64,000 nucleotides of DNA from Burhinus oedicnemus (lineage: Eukaryota > Chordata > Aves > Charadriiformes > Burhinidae). The position numbers and the translations under genes were made by a program. Below, one piece after another: positions 1 through 12,800 of this stretch (positions are counted from its first letter, which is position 1; each line of letters starts with the position of its first letter). The notes under the pieces are model-generated. The model saw only the letters and a program-made list of their open reading frames with translations. It was not told the origin of the DNA and ran no database searches. Location: contig VFFE01007785.1 in assembly GCA_008921705.1 (NCBI GenBank), positions 105,125 to 169,124 on the forward strand. Reading direction: 5' to 3'.

Positions 1-806
1 TTTTTTGGCAGCAGTTCAGTCTCAGTAAATGACAGTAAGTCCACTCACGACTGCCTTGTCATACCCATTCACTCCCCAAACTGCTGAGAGCCAGACACAT
101 TACTTTTTAATGGTTAAGCATCTCAGCTTATCAGTAGTGCAATTATTTTGGGCAAGCATCCCCATAATAATTATTAGGCATACTTTCAGCCATGTCCTTC
201 AGTTTACAATTATATATAATTATCCTACATACAATCAGCTCTACTGCTAAGGATCTTTGAACCACCAGAAACAGATGTAAATGAAGTACGTGAATTCAGC
301 TACTCTGGTAAAATAAACCAACAAATTATGAAAATTGTAGTGTTTCTCCAACAAGGAATTAAGATAGCTGAAAGAAGGACGCAGTACAGCCCAACTCTGC
401 AGTTAAGCCATTTTTAAGAAGGTTGCAAGAATGATTCCTGAGGACCCCACACTTCACGATTGATTCAAAGCCCTTGAGTTCTCAGCTGGCAAGGGAGCAG
501 GACGTGATTTACGTACACAGGAGATAAAGACAGGGCATACGAAGTGTTGAAATACACAGCACACTATAGAGACCCACCAAACAGCTCTGGAACCACCAGG
601 AATCCCTGGAGTTCAACACGAACAAGCAAACTAGAGGCAAAATACTGCCCATGACTTCATGGCGTCCATGCAACCTCCACAGTGTAATCATTGGATAGCT
701 CAGGAAACACATACGAAACAGAATAGTTCAGAGTTAGCAAGTTCCACAGATCCCTTTATTGTCAAGACTATGCAAAATTCTTATGGCAGCTGAAACAAGC
801 ACCTAC
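1..806. other. non-coding stretch left of the DIP2-type exon
   Basis: No exon, RNA gene or recognisable repeat was seen. If the exon at 807-878 belongs to a minus-strand DIP2 gene, this is the intron downstream of it. The next coding exon of that gene would lie left of the window. Confidence 0.5.
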
Positions 807-878
807 CTTGGGTTTGTGGAAGATACGGAGCCAGCAGCTTTGCTCTCTTCTTCTCATACCCCTTTTGTGTGATGTCCC
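807..878 (-). CDS. DIP2: DIP2-family gene, internal coding exon (72 bp, DMAP1-binding region)
   Basis: On the minus strand the exon is bounded by an acceptor (TTTTAG just before 878) and a strong donor (GTAGGT just after 807). It begins in phase 2, so two bases complete a Gly codon. It then reads DITQKGYEKKRAKLLAPYLP followed by QTQ, and ends one base into a codon. This is the signature of the N-terminal DMAP1-binding domain of disco-interacting protein 2 (DIP2A/B/C), where the same Gly-Asp-Ile-Thr block follows the first exon. DIP2 proteins are large (about 1550 residues) and carry two adenylate-forming domains; they have been linked to acyl-lipid metabolism and neuronal morphology. The KKRAKLLA stretch resembles DIP2A and the PQTQ end resembles DIP2B, so the paralogue is unresolved. 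The usual upstream exon, with its Leu-Ala-Glu-Leu-Glu-Leu stretch, was not found in the window. Confidence 0.8.
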
Positions 879-3800
879 CTAAAATCAAGGAAAGAAAACT
901 CATTTAACCATGTCCTCATTTTTCAGTTTGGGATCTGTTTGCTTTTCTTTTCAGTGACGTGAAGGTTTCACCCAAACACAGCAACGCACATGCTGAAGAA
1001 AACCTGAAACCAAATATATGCGAGTACATTACGATTTCAAAGCCTCCATATTACAGAACTCCTGTAGTTTCCCTTGGGATCAGAGATATACACTATACAC
1101 TATTTAAATGCAATAATTTGAATGAGAACAGCTATCTAAATAGAATATCAAAGCAATGAAAACCTGAAAAGGGAAACTTGGAGTGCATGAAAATATTCGG
1201 TAACCACAAAGCCAACCAGGCTAACAAAATGGAATAATTCCCAAACAACAGGGCAAAGGGGAAGTGCAAACTCAGAGCCTCGTCTTAAACTAATCAAACT
1301 GAGAACAGCTTTTAGCAAATAAAGCGAGCCCACTGCAGGAGCTGTTTAGGGCGTCTCTGAAAACTCAGGGAAGGATGAACAGAGTCAAACTTCTAGACTA
1401 CTGCCCAGCAAGCACACCCTATGAGCCAGAAAAATCAAACTTTTAATCATGTCTATTTGATATTCAGTGAAAGCAAGCTAGGAGGTTCTGAGGTTTGTTT
1501 TAACCTGGTAGTAGCTGTAATTCCACTGTTTGCCTACTGGTAGAAGCAGGCAGAAGATAGATGCTTGAGCTCCACAGAAGCAAAAACTCCAGAAGAATAT
1601 AAGTATTAGTAAACTTTTCCCTTTTTTAAGAAACTAATCTGTCTGATCCTGGAGATGTACCATCTGGCTGCTGTCTTTTGTTTTAATTTCTCACATTACA
1701 TCAGAACCACAAGAAAGACTGGAACCTTGAAGGGATTAAAACAAAAAGCCCTGCAGCATTTCAAGCCTTTTTGTAGCCTGACCTGCACTTGTAACCTCTT
1801 ATCTCTTGGGGCTGAAAGATTGGAAGCGATCAAACACATAGCAATAAGAAAACAGAATTATTTGGTATTACTTCTCAAGCTAAAATTAAGCCCATATTTG
1901 TATTACAACAAGAAGCTTGTGATCGCAAATGGCATGTTTTCTTTGCCGTGAGCCCGATTATTGCAAGGCAACAGACGCTGAGCAGCACAGGGCACTGCGT
2001 TTGCTGCCTTAGAGCATCCTTCTGCCAGACACCTCCAGCCTGATCTGCAGGGCCACATCACAAAAGGTGATTAAAGGGTTTGGGCTCTAAGCCTCCCAAC
2101 ACAACCAGCGTCTCTGCGAAAACATTCCAGCTAACTGGCCATTTTGGTGATAAAGGTGATTTTGCAACACTGAAGTGCTTGGAAAGGGAATGGGCTTTGC
2201 TGCTTTGTGCTGGACAGTCAAATGCCAGTGTCACTTGAAATGCCTACGCTGAGAGTTTCGGAGCCGAAATGGGTACTTACGCTGCTTTGCGGAGGGTGTG
2301 CATTTGCACACAAAATTTTATCTCGCTCCTCTAACACTATGTTTGAGTCAGGCCCCAACAAGTCCAAACAAATCCAGCAGCTCCAGAAAATTAGAATGTC
2401 CATGAAGCACTGAAATGCCAACCAAAGCATTAATTTTAATGCTTGATTGCAATACATAGCTGAGTTAAATTAATCCAGCTCACAAGAAAGGTATGCTGCC
2501 AGTGTAAGAAAAGTACACCTTCAAAAAAGAGCTATACAAAGAGCGTACACCAAAAGGGTAACATTTGGATCGACGGCATGAGCTGCAAAACCCACCAGCT
2601 TTCCTGAGATTTGCCTCTCCGCTTTCAGAGGCAGTTTTAATTCCCCACGTTTCTTCATTTGGGTAGCAAATAGACCAGGGTGACTGCCACTTCAGGAAAA
2701 ACAAACCTGCACAGAAAAGGGGAGGGATTTTTCCTTATAAGCCGACCCACAGATTTGTTTGTAGCTTGTTATTTTGTGATTAATTTCTCCACAAGATTTA
2801 ATTGGACTCTTGACACTGGTGGTTACACACTATATATAATGAAACATTTGCCATAGAAAATTGTTGGAATTACTAAGGAATACCAGTACATTACAAACAC
2901 CAGCACGCCCAATTTAAGTACTAGTATCACATTCTGGTTTACATACTGGGAAGCAAAGAATTCTCTCTAATCACTTGCTTCACACTAATATCCTACCAAT
3001 ATACCAAACCTATCCTCACAGGAATGCGAGCACTATGGTTCACGGACCTGCACTGGGAAATTGGAAGTTGAGGTGAGATGCTACTGAAAAACAAGAATGT
3101 AACTCAGGCCAAAACACTATTTGCAACTTTCACTGCCACGCGATACAGATCATTTACGTTACTGCTTGAGAAAAGGATTCTCTGAGCATAAGCTAATACA
3201 AAAATAAAAAGCCTAATGCTATTTGGCAAGAGCAGGAAAGTTCCGACTAGCAAAATTCAAGCAACAGAGATAAGGGTGATAAATTCCTGGGACTTCCCTG
3301 CAGCACTGTGTTTTCCCACTGCTGAATTTCCAAGTACAGTTTGTTAAAAAAAAAATAATTAAAAAATAAAAAAACAACCTCTATTTCGACAAACAGGTTG
3401 ACAGTCTCAAGCACCTGCCTACAGGATTAGGAAGCGTAATGCTTAAATTTTTAGACTAGCCCTAGTGAATTGGAACTAGGCAGTAGGGACTGAAAAGGTT
3501 AGAAGAAACAGATAAATTAAGAGTTCTTTACTTAAGGATAGCCATCCGTGCAGGTTAGAAACACAATACCATTAACTGAAAAAAAGCTCCAGCAAGACAC
3601 AGGGACTAAGGCTCTCAGAAGAAAAGCTTGTGTGAAGGCATGGGTGACAGGTGTAAAGTCATCTCAATAAAATTATGATCCGATTACCACAACCACAATA
3701 GTTATGCCCAAATTGACATGTCAAGTCTTGGAAACAAGTGTCCCTTTAATATGCTGCACGAGTGGAACAAATTTATTGTACAAAGCCTCTTCTCTCTGGC

Positions 3801-6800
3801 CGTACATAGTCCAAATCTGGTATCAGTCCACTGAGACAGAAACCAAAGATTCACTGAAAGAGACATTTTCTTTCACCCTACTCCTTTTCTGCTGATCTAC
3901 AGGAAATGGAAATGGCTAGATCCGAACACAAATGCAGACTTCCTCACCGAATATCATAAAAATTACAGCAACAGGAAGAGAACTAAGACAATAGGGCTGC
4001 AATCTCAAGAACCATTCACTCCTACTACATAAACCCGGTAAATCATCAACCCCGCTTCCATAAATTCAACACTTTGTGACATTTGGTGTGCTAAATTCTT
4101 CCAGCTAGCTGAAAAAACAACCCAAGAACCACAACCCCTCTCTACACAGATGCAAGACACAGCACTACAAAGGAAGCATTAGCAAAGCAAATGAGAGCTG
4201 ACAATTTAGCTTTAAAATGGTGCGAGTATTTGTTCATTCCTAGGAAAGAAATTACAAACAAAAACACTTACTGCTGAGACATTCTTTTGGCCCTCTCCCA
4301 GCTACAACTGTTTCTGTTCAGTTGTAGTCTATATTTATCTATATCCTAAGCCAGTCCTGGTTGTGCCTCCACATGCTGAGGAGGCCCTGCTAAGGAAATG
4401 GGATTCCTGTCAAAAGAAAGGCAGGCTTTGGTTTCTTCTCTGCCAAGACCCTTGTCGCCATAAACAACCGTACGATTCTTGTACGTCCTGATCTTTCCTA
4501 GGGTCACAAAATGCGAGGTCAGGATCTCTAGGGATTTGTTTGGGTTTGATTTTTTCTTTTTTAAGGACACATGAGAGGGAGCTAAGCTGCTGATGGCTGA
4601 TGGAGGGCAGGAACAGGCTCTCCTTCCTTGACACCGCTGCTGCAGTGGTGGCGACCATCAGCTCAGGTGCGGTGATGTCTTCACCTTCCACAGATAACCA
4701 GTACGTTAGCACAGACCGAAGTGTAAACACAGCCCACCGCCACCGCGGTCCTGTTCATCAGCTCCACACACTACCATTTTCCTCACTCTGCTACCCAAAC
4801 TCACAGTTTTTCCATCCCAACCAATGCAAAGCTCTGCTACCACCTGCACTACTCACACAGGTTAACTCATCCCAAGGCATGAGAAGGTTTCTCCTGCAGA
4901 GCCACCAGCTCAGTTTCCCTGCTCGTTTGCAGAGCATTTCACAGACGAGGTTCCTCGGCAGGAGGCCGGCGCTGTATCGCATTGCTGCAGTAACTCCTCG
5001 TCTTGCTATAGATCACCATACTGCTCCCATCTTTCAACCCTCTCCTCCCCCCATTTCATCTTTTCTCTCTTCCGACAGTTTTAAAAGAAGAATTTAAAGA
5101 AATCTTACTTTGCAAGACACAGCAGGTCTTGCAAATGCACAAGAGATGCCCTTCTGTGGATTCTGAGTAGGATATAACTCTAGATTTGTGGTTTGCAGAA
5201 ACAAGACAAGCTCAATCAAGGAGCAGCAATTTTTCCTCACTTGGAATGCCTGGACAGTAATCCAGACCGCAGACACCTCCGTGATGAAATCCAAGAGGCC
5301 CTGCTTGTCGGTGATTAAACAAGAGAAACAGAATTCCCTAGAAAAATGCAAAAACTGGATTCCAAGATTCCTTTTGCATATGATTCTCCTATTTTCCCGA
5401 GAGGAAATTAGAATTGATCCTCATCACGCAAATCCAATCTGGATGTTCTGACCATTGAGAGCGCAAGAGAAAAGACAAACTCGGCAATAACAGAAGACAG
5501 AGGGGCACAGGCTTACAGAGAGCCGAGGGAAGTCCAGTGAACTGCACCAGATCAGCCTACATGTTACACCTGTATTCAAATCATGCAATAGAGAAGCCTG
5601 AAACTTCAGGATCCTCACCGCCCTGTGACGCCAGGCTGCTTTTTAGCAGAGTTGATGATCTATTCTAAACAGTGGTGCTCAATCAGTGCAAGGTGGTAAC
5701 ACCAGCTAATCCTGCTACGCTCAGACAATACTCCTCTTTCAACATCCTTGCTCCCCTTCCCCCCATGGAATGAGAACACTGAATCATTTACTGTCTAACA
5801 AAACCATAATTACTACAGTGGAGAAATTAAGGAAAATGATCACGTAGTGCACAGCATCTCCCCAACAAAGCCTCCAAACACTTGACTGTATCAAGCAAAA
5901 GACTCAAATTTGAAAGCAGTTTGTACGCATTTTTAAAAAATGATTGTATGCTTTTAAAAGAAAATATGTCCATGTTTCTAGCAGTTTATGCTAACAGATA
6001 ATCCTGGAAACTAGCCTCAAAACACAGATAGCTACTCTCTTTACTTAACAGCAAATACTGTAACAAGATTATAACAAAAATAAGGAAATAAATTCTGTTA
6101 CCACCATTGCATCTGCTTTTCAGTCCTCCCCCCTATAAATGACCTTGATGACTTTGCCTTTCTTGCCCGCTCCCCTGCTTCATCTCTAGGCACACGTGTT
6201 GGGCAATGCCTCCCGGTACTTTTATATCTGGAACTCACTCTGACAAAATACAACAGAAAGCCTGGTTTTGCAGAGCTTGATTTTGGATTTCCTGTCCTTG
6301 ACCAGTACAAGACACCAAACTGGAGATACTGAAACCCGTACGTGTAGCTGAAAGTCCAAAATGTTCTTCTGTTGCATGCCACTTCCAGATAAGGCCTTTC
6401 GAGTGTGTTTGGAAGTGCTAGCGGCATGTTTGAGAAATCCGAAATAAGGAAGGTATACACTTTAGCACTTAAGACTGTCTCAATTATGGCCTAGGCAGAA
6501 AATAGATACCAAACCCATCAGTTCAGCACTTCCATAACAAATGTTGTTGCCACTCACTTATTTTGTAGTTAGATACCAACTTTCTTCCAGTTCCTGGAGG
6601 ACCGACAGCTTCCAGACACTCCCACCCTGCGATGGTTTTACCAAGGCTTAAAGCTAGGACATCCTCAATGCCAGGCTTCAGCAACCCCAAAGACAACATT
6701 TAAACTTTTTTTGTAAGGCTGTGTGTTCAAACAGCCTATACCTGTTAAATGGTCTTCCACTCCTAACACTCTTTGGCTACAACTTCAGCACAAAAACTAT

Positions 6801-9480
6801 GTTTGAAACAAGTTTAGACAATTGCCTCTTGCTGTTTGAGGCCAAACGATGATGCAGCTTCAAAGATTCCCTCCTCCTTCCTTCTGATGAAGCTGTGTAT
6901 CAGGTTTCCTCCTTGAAGACAACACCAAGGTCCGCAAACTATATATACAGTCTTCCAGAAAAAAGTCACCGATTTCTTGAAAGAAATAAAGCCTGACTCA
7001 CTCCATATGTCACCCCCACCAAAAAAAAAAACAAAACCCAAACCCAAAACGAAACAGTAAGAAAAACAAACAGAACAGGTTTGTGCTTTGCAGTTTCCCT
7101 TTAACAGCACCATTCTGTTCCCATTAAGAACATGAATAGGCTACTGAAAAAAACAGCAACTCTTACAAAGCTCTATTTGTTAAGCACAAGCATTATACTG
7201 CTACAGTTTCAGTACTAAAAGTTTCACAGACAGATCAGCTCCAGATTAATTTATATACACAGTACAAGTCTACTTGGCTCCAGCACTGTAGGGACTCTGT
7301 TCCACGTTTCAAAAATCTTTTCTAAAGGCTTATGAATGTTGCTTTACCAAATTAAAACTATTTTAATCTCAACATTTAGTATTTCAAAAGAATGCCATTC
7401 AAGATCAGGTGGCATGGTCTACCCTGGGTACATGGTCGTGTCCAGACTGCCGCACTGCAGTCTGCATCGGTGTCATTTAAGGTCACAAGGTGCACTTCAC
7501 CACCAGTCACTTACTGCGTGCCTTAAGCCTTTTAAATTTTTTTGTTGTTTTACCTTTAAACAATAAATCCAACTACTGAAACTATACTGAAGAATCTCTT
7601 CATCTTACAGCAGCATTTCTGAGTTCCAGATGATCCACTGTCCTCGATTCACCCATCTGGGCCCATGTATTACAGGCAGTAATCTTAGATGCCATATGTG
7701 ATGCATCACCAAACTGGGTGAGCTAAGGACAGAGTTCAGTTTTCTTTGTGCGCGCGGGCAGGGGGCGACCAATGAAAAGGAGGTGTCACCAGATCAACTT
7801 CAGCCAAAGACCCTCCCTTCCCCACAAGCAAAAAAAAAAATAAAAAATACACATATGGTAACTTATCATTACCATTTCTGCTGAAAATGGCACTATCCAG
7901 GGTCAGGAAAATGGGTTCTCAAAGGCTTCGCAAGACCGGGACACTGAAAAATGCTTGGAAGCTTACCACTGTAAATAAAAGAGCCTCTTTTAGATGTACT
8001 ACACTTTTGTTGATTTTTCTCTTTGCAGCAGACATGAGAACATTCTTACATGTCACCACGTGCGCGGTTTACACAGCATCAGTGTGACCCTGGTATTCTC
8101 AGCAGTTAGTTTCTTTGAAGAACTTCCCCAGGTAAGTTGCTGAAATGACCATGAAGTCAAACTTCAAAACATACCTCGTGTTCATCTGTATGTAAGAACA
8201 AAAAGGCCAGAGACACTTTGCCTTTCAGATCCTTACCTGTGCCAAAAGGATTCATGGAGCACTTGTGCATCAGCAACTCAAATCACGCTGTCGACGCATG
8301 GGCAACATCTACCTTTACAAACGGTAAAATGTTTTTTAAAAGGCTTCAAAAACTCTTGAAAGTAACCCCTTAAAACCTTTAAATACATCACTAAATTCTG
8401 TTAACCCTACTAAACACAGGCTCTGCTTGCTGCCTCTAACAAACATCTGCAAAATACAATCACTGAAGTCGACTTTATACAAGATATTATGTTGCAAATT
8501 GCAGCCATATAAATTTTACATGTTACCCATAAAACAAGCACATGCACATAAATAGCCTAATGCCATATACAAATAATAAATCTTGCATGTAAGCCCGTCC
8601 TGAGGAAAAAACATGCCAAAACTTTTAAATAGCTACAACTTGTCACAGGGAAAAAATGCATTTTCCCTTCTGAATGCTACAAAGGGCACAAAACCAAGGC
8701 TTTGTCACAAATAGGATTTTACAAAAATCTATTCAAGAGAAACATTTTCATCTATTTTTAATAAGCAGTCAACGAGGAGAATGTGAGTTTAGATGTAGGA
8801 ATGCTTAACAGTGTTTATCATACTGGTCCTGCATCAGAACAATGCATTTACATGAGGAGAGACAGACAGTGTCACATACACGTACACAAGAAGTAGCTGT
8901 ACTCACAGTCTGAGCTGAGTAAAGCAAGACAACTCACAACGCGTTTAAAAAACCCAGATGAAGTGATTGCGCCCTGAATAATACTCTTTTCTGACTACCC
9001 TCCTGGTCACAGACACCAGCAGAAATTCACACGTATTTAATCCTCAGCACAAACGCACAGACCTAGCCCTCCACCACTCGACCGAAAACAAAAGTTTCCC
9101 AGGAAATGACTAAACTTTACGCAAGAGTAACAACCCTGTGACTCAGCATTTATTCAGCAGGCAGGTACATCATTGTCTTCCTTCAGGTAGAAACTGAATT
9201 ATTAGAACAGCGAGTGCTGATAACCTTCTCCTAGGAGGTGCCCGTCCAGCCCAACTACAAAGGATTACACACACGTCAGCTCTTTGCCAATTCTAAACAG
9301 TATCCACTTTCTCCACGGAACAGACCAGTATGGACAGATGATTTTCCAAATCAAGCCTGTTTTTAGCTCAGGAATAAAAATAAAACCAAAAACACGCAGG
9401 CACCCAAAGAGAACTCTGTATCTCGCTGCAAAACACTTAAGGCTCGCGCAGATAGCCACTCACAATTAGAAAGCCAAATG
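879..9480. other. probable intron of the DIP2-type gene, no exon seen
   Basis: About 8.6 kb without a recognisable exon or interspersed repeat. The plus strand is rich in A and C over long stretches (for example 3541-3600), as expected for an intron transcribed from the minus strand. A-rich simple tracts lie at about 3345-3375 and 7020-7055. Open frames here, such as 4600-5097, have no recognisable protein content. Confidence 0.45.
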
Positions 9481-9860
9481 AGATCTTCCCTTGGGTTTAC
9501 CACAACCTGCAGTAAACAGCATTCAGCGACGTTCTGGGGCTCTGACCGAGGCGGCGATTGATTGAAGTCAGATGTATGGAGCTTTTACCCCTCCCACAGC
9601 CATCGGTGATACCACAGCTTCCAGTCCGAGGTATCCAATGAAACCAGACGGTTCCTGGCATTTATTCTGCACCTCAGTTCAGGGGCGGATGGGCCCTCGC
9701 CGGGGCTGTTTGCCTCTCAGCTCTCGCACAGAAACCTGATCGTATTTTTGCAGCCTTTTGTTCAGCAGCTAACGTGGCCACACAAAAACATCAGAATATT
9801 ACTGCAGCGGACCTGCCTGGGATAAGATTAAAATAGAAGTTAGCATGGATTTTAATCCTG
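9481..9860. promoter_or_regulatory. candidate regulatory or conserved non-coding block (weak)
   Basis: This interval is more GC-rich and less simple in sequence than its surroundings. It contains CCAAT- and GATTGATTGA-type motifs and no repeat signature. It is listed only as a place to test for conservation. Nothing in the sequence proves function. Confidence 0.15.
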
Positions 9861-12800
9861 CACTCAACTCCTATTGCCTACCCTTTCATGGCTCTCGGAT
9901 GCCAATATTTAGTAATTCTCTTCAAACAGGGTTTAATTGTTTTAACGCAAGCCAACGGCCGCAGGTACTCCTTGCTGGTAACTCTCCTCCAAATCTGACG
10001 CCATAGCAACACCTTGCCAAACCATCCCAAAAAACAGTTTGGATCTGCAGCCCATTTCAGTCCAACTGTACCTGAAGTTACTTTTTGTAATTAAATTCTA
10101 GATTCTTGAATAAGATGTAAGAATGGGAGAAGAAAGAAGTTAAGAGCAATTATTGCCCTATCTATTGATCAAACACAGTGTTACTCACACAAAGTATTCA
10201 GGTATGGAAACGCAACTCTGACCTTCCTTTAAGCACAGTGTTAACACAGCACTAACCTAGTTGGCATGTCATACTGCACGGTAGCACAACAATTACGTAT
10301 TTCCAGAAGGGAAAATGCTATTCCAAATCATAGTGCAATAAGCTCGATGATTATGCATGACAAAACAAAGATAGATGTCTCGATGAAAGCATTAGCACTT
10401 AGAACATCACTCCCCAAACAAAAATCAATTTAAAAAAAAGTTAAGAAATCAATTGTAGGAATGAATTTTTCAAAATTTAAGAGGTGAGACATCTATTGCA
10501 ACATGTTTTTCCACAAGTCTCCTACCCCGGCCTTCCGAAAGATGTGGTACCAAGTGTGCGTTCATAAGGATGTCGCTCCCATTTCACAGAAAAAAGCAGC
10601 AGAGAAAGCGAGAGAAAAACACGTTGTTTTTCCCAAAGCCCTGACATCTGAAACACAAACCACAGTCATTTTACAGCATTAACAAATGCTTACTCTAGGA
10701 TAGTTACTATTAAACAGTATTAGTCACCATAGTAGGATTCCACTATTTAAAGTTAAAGCAATACAATTATTAATCTTTTACCCAGCCTCAAATTAGTGTG
10801 CAACACTGGTAATTTGACTTGGGGAAACTCCCACCAAATTCCAGAAGCGTACCTGACAGAGACAGCCTCAGTGTGCAGCTAGGAAACTATTCTTGGTTTT
10901 GTTATTCATTTTTTTTAAGCCTGACTACTGGGAACCAGAGCACTTTGTTAAATAACCTTAAACCTGTTCTGGACATGGTAATTTAAAACAACCCTACCTC
11001 CATTCCAAACACAGTTCTACAAAACCAGAGCGATGTTCCAGTTAATGGGAGGCTGCCCCACGGAGAGACCCTTGCTGCGTATGAGCCCAGGAGTCTGTAC
11101 AGGCTCCTCGATGCAGAGACTGGGCCATCTTTTCTGGATTGAAGAGTACGGCCCGTTCAAGTTGGTTACAAGCTTGGGAAACCAGATTTAAACAGAAAGA
11201 GCAGAAGAAAAATGGCACTGTACAACATGGCATGAGAAGCAGATTTCAGGCCCTGAGCTCAGTACGGGCTGTGTTCAGCTTTCAGTTATGTTTACATCAG
11301 CAACCATGGCTTCTTGAGGAATTTCACTGCTAAGGAAACCATGTTGGCATGTCACCAGCAAGCCTAAGAAAACCCATTATTCTGTCAGCTGCAATGCTCT
11401 TTACAAGAAAGATCACGCAAGGAACGACTTCTGTTCAGGGCTCTTTCGGCATGCTAAAGAAGAGTCAATGGCTGCTTCAGAAGCACTTTGTTCAGAGGCT
11501 GGATAGCAGGATGTGGCAAGATCCTTCTTACGTGAAAGGCTTTAAGCTGCGTGGAAGATCAAAATAATGGGCAAAACCTGCTATAGCAGCAAACATGAGA
11601 ACCCTCCTAGCACAGCTCAACAATCCAGCCGCATGCTGCAAATCCACCACAAAGTTGCCGAACTTAGCTACTTCAAGGGAAAATACGCATCTCTCCCAGC
11701 ACATCGATTCCTCCTAATTCTGCACGCTAATAGTTCTTTAAAGAGAATGACAATCAATTTTTGGTACAAAGTGGCCCTCGCTCTGTCTGCCTTTAAGTAG
11801 AAAAAAACCCGTGCTGTTATTATAGAGAGAAGGAACGGTCAATCTCAGTTTGCTGGCCTTGTTATGCAGGATATTGCAATATCCAGACAGATACTTCCGT
11901 CGTTCCAAAATAGCAAGATCCTAACACATGGATTTTTCTTGCCTTTTATCAGTACGTCACCACTGTCATAACGTATTTTCATAAAACTGTGAAGACAAAT
12001 ATACTTTCCACATTGACAGCAGTGGACCTTGAGCCTAAACAAACAGGCTTAAAAGTAAGAAAGATCTTATTCAACAAGCTATCTCCAAAACCACAATTAC
12101 TACTTACAGTGAATTTTCCTACTGTGGCCTCTCTAAGGATGCAATATCTCCTTTTCCAATTTCAATAAACTGAATTCTCAAATGTCTTACTTGTAGAGGG
12201 AAGGAAGTATGAAGAAATCAGTAGGATTATTTAAGAGCACACAGTCAGCAACTTGACAAAAAGAAAAAGAATGAAACAAAATTAACAAAAGAGCTTACAA
12301 AAAAAAAAAGATATTGCAGTCACAGATGTGATTTAAAAACTTAAGTCTTTGACAGCAAATTAACACAGGAATTATGTACAATACGTTTCCAAAATACTTT
12401 GTGTTTGTTTATTACAAAATTTGTCCCTGCAACCTTGTTAAAAAGCTGCTTCTGAGACATTTTCTTGTCAAACATTCACATAATCAAACTCTACATGAGA
12501 AAACATCTTTCTTATTAATTTTTCATTAGTGAAAAATAAATCAGAAGATAACAGTGGTGCAATCACAACAATGACTCCAAAACACCTTGCTCAAAATTCC
12601 CTGTGAGTGGGGAATTGAGGCTCTCAATAAAACAACAAACAGAGGAGGACACAAAGCTTTGGACAACGGCTGCTCTGTTTGCACAACAGCTACAATCTCC
12701 GCAGCAGGCGAGATGGAGAGGCTGAGAAAACATCTCCTCTGGATTCGGTCTACCTCGGCCGGTATTTCTGTAAAGCTGCTTTAGTATTCCGAATTGCTCA

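Noticed and set aside
4600..5097. 165-codon open frame on the plus strand
   Set aside because: No recognisable motif. It lies in A/C-rich sequence where plus-strand frames stay open through low stop content.
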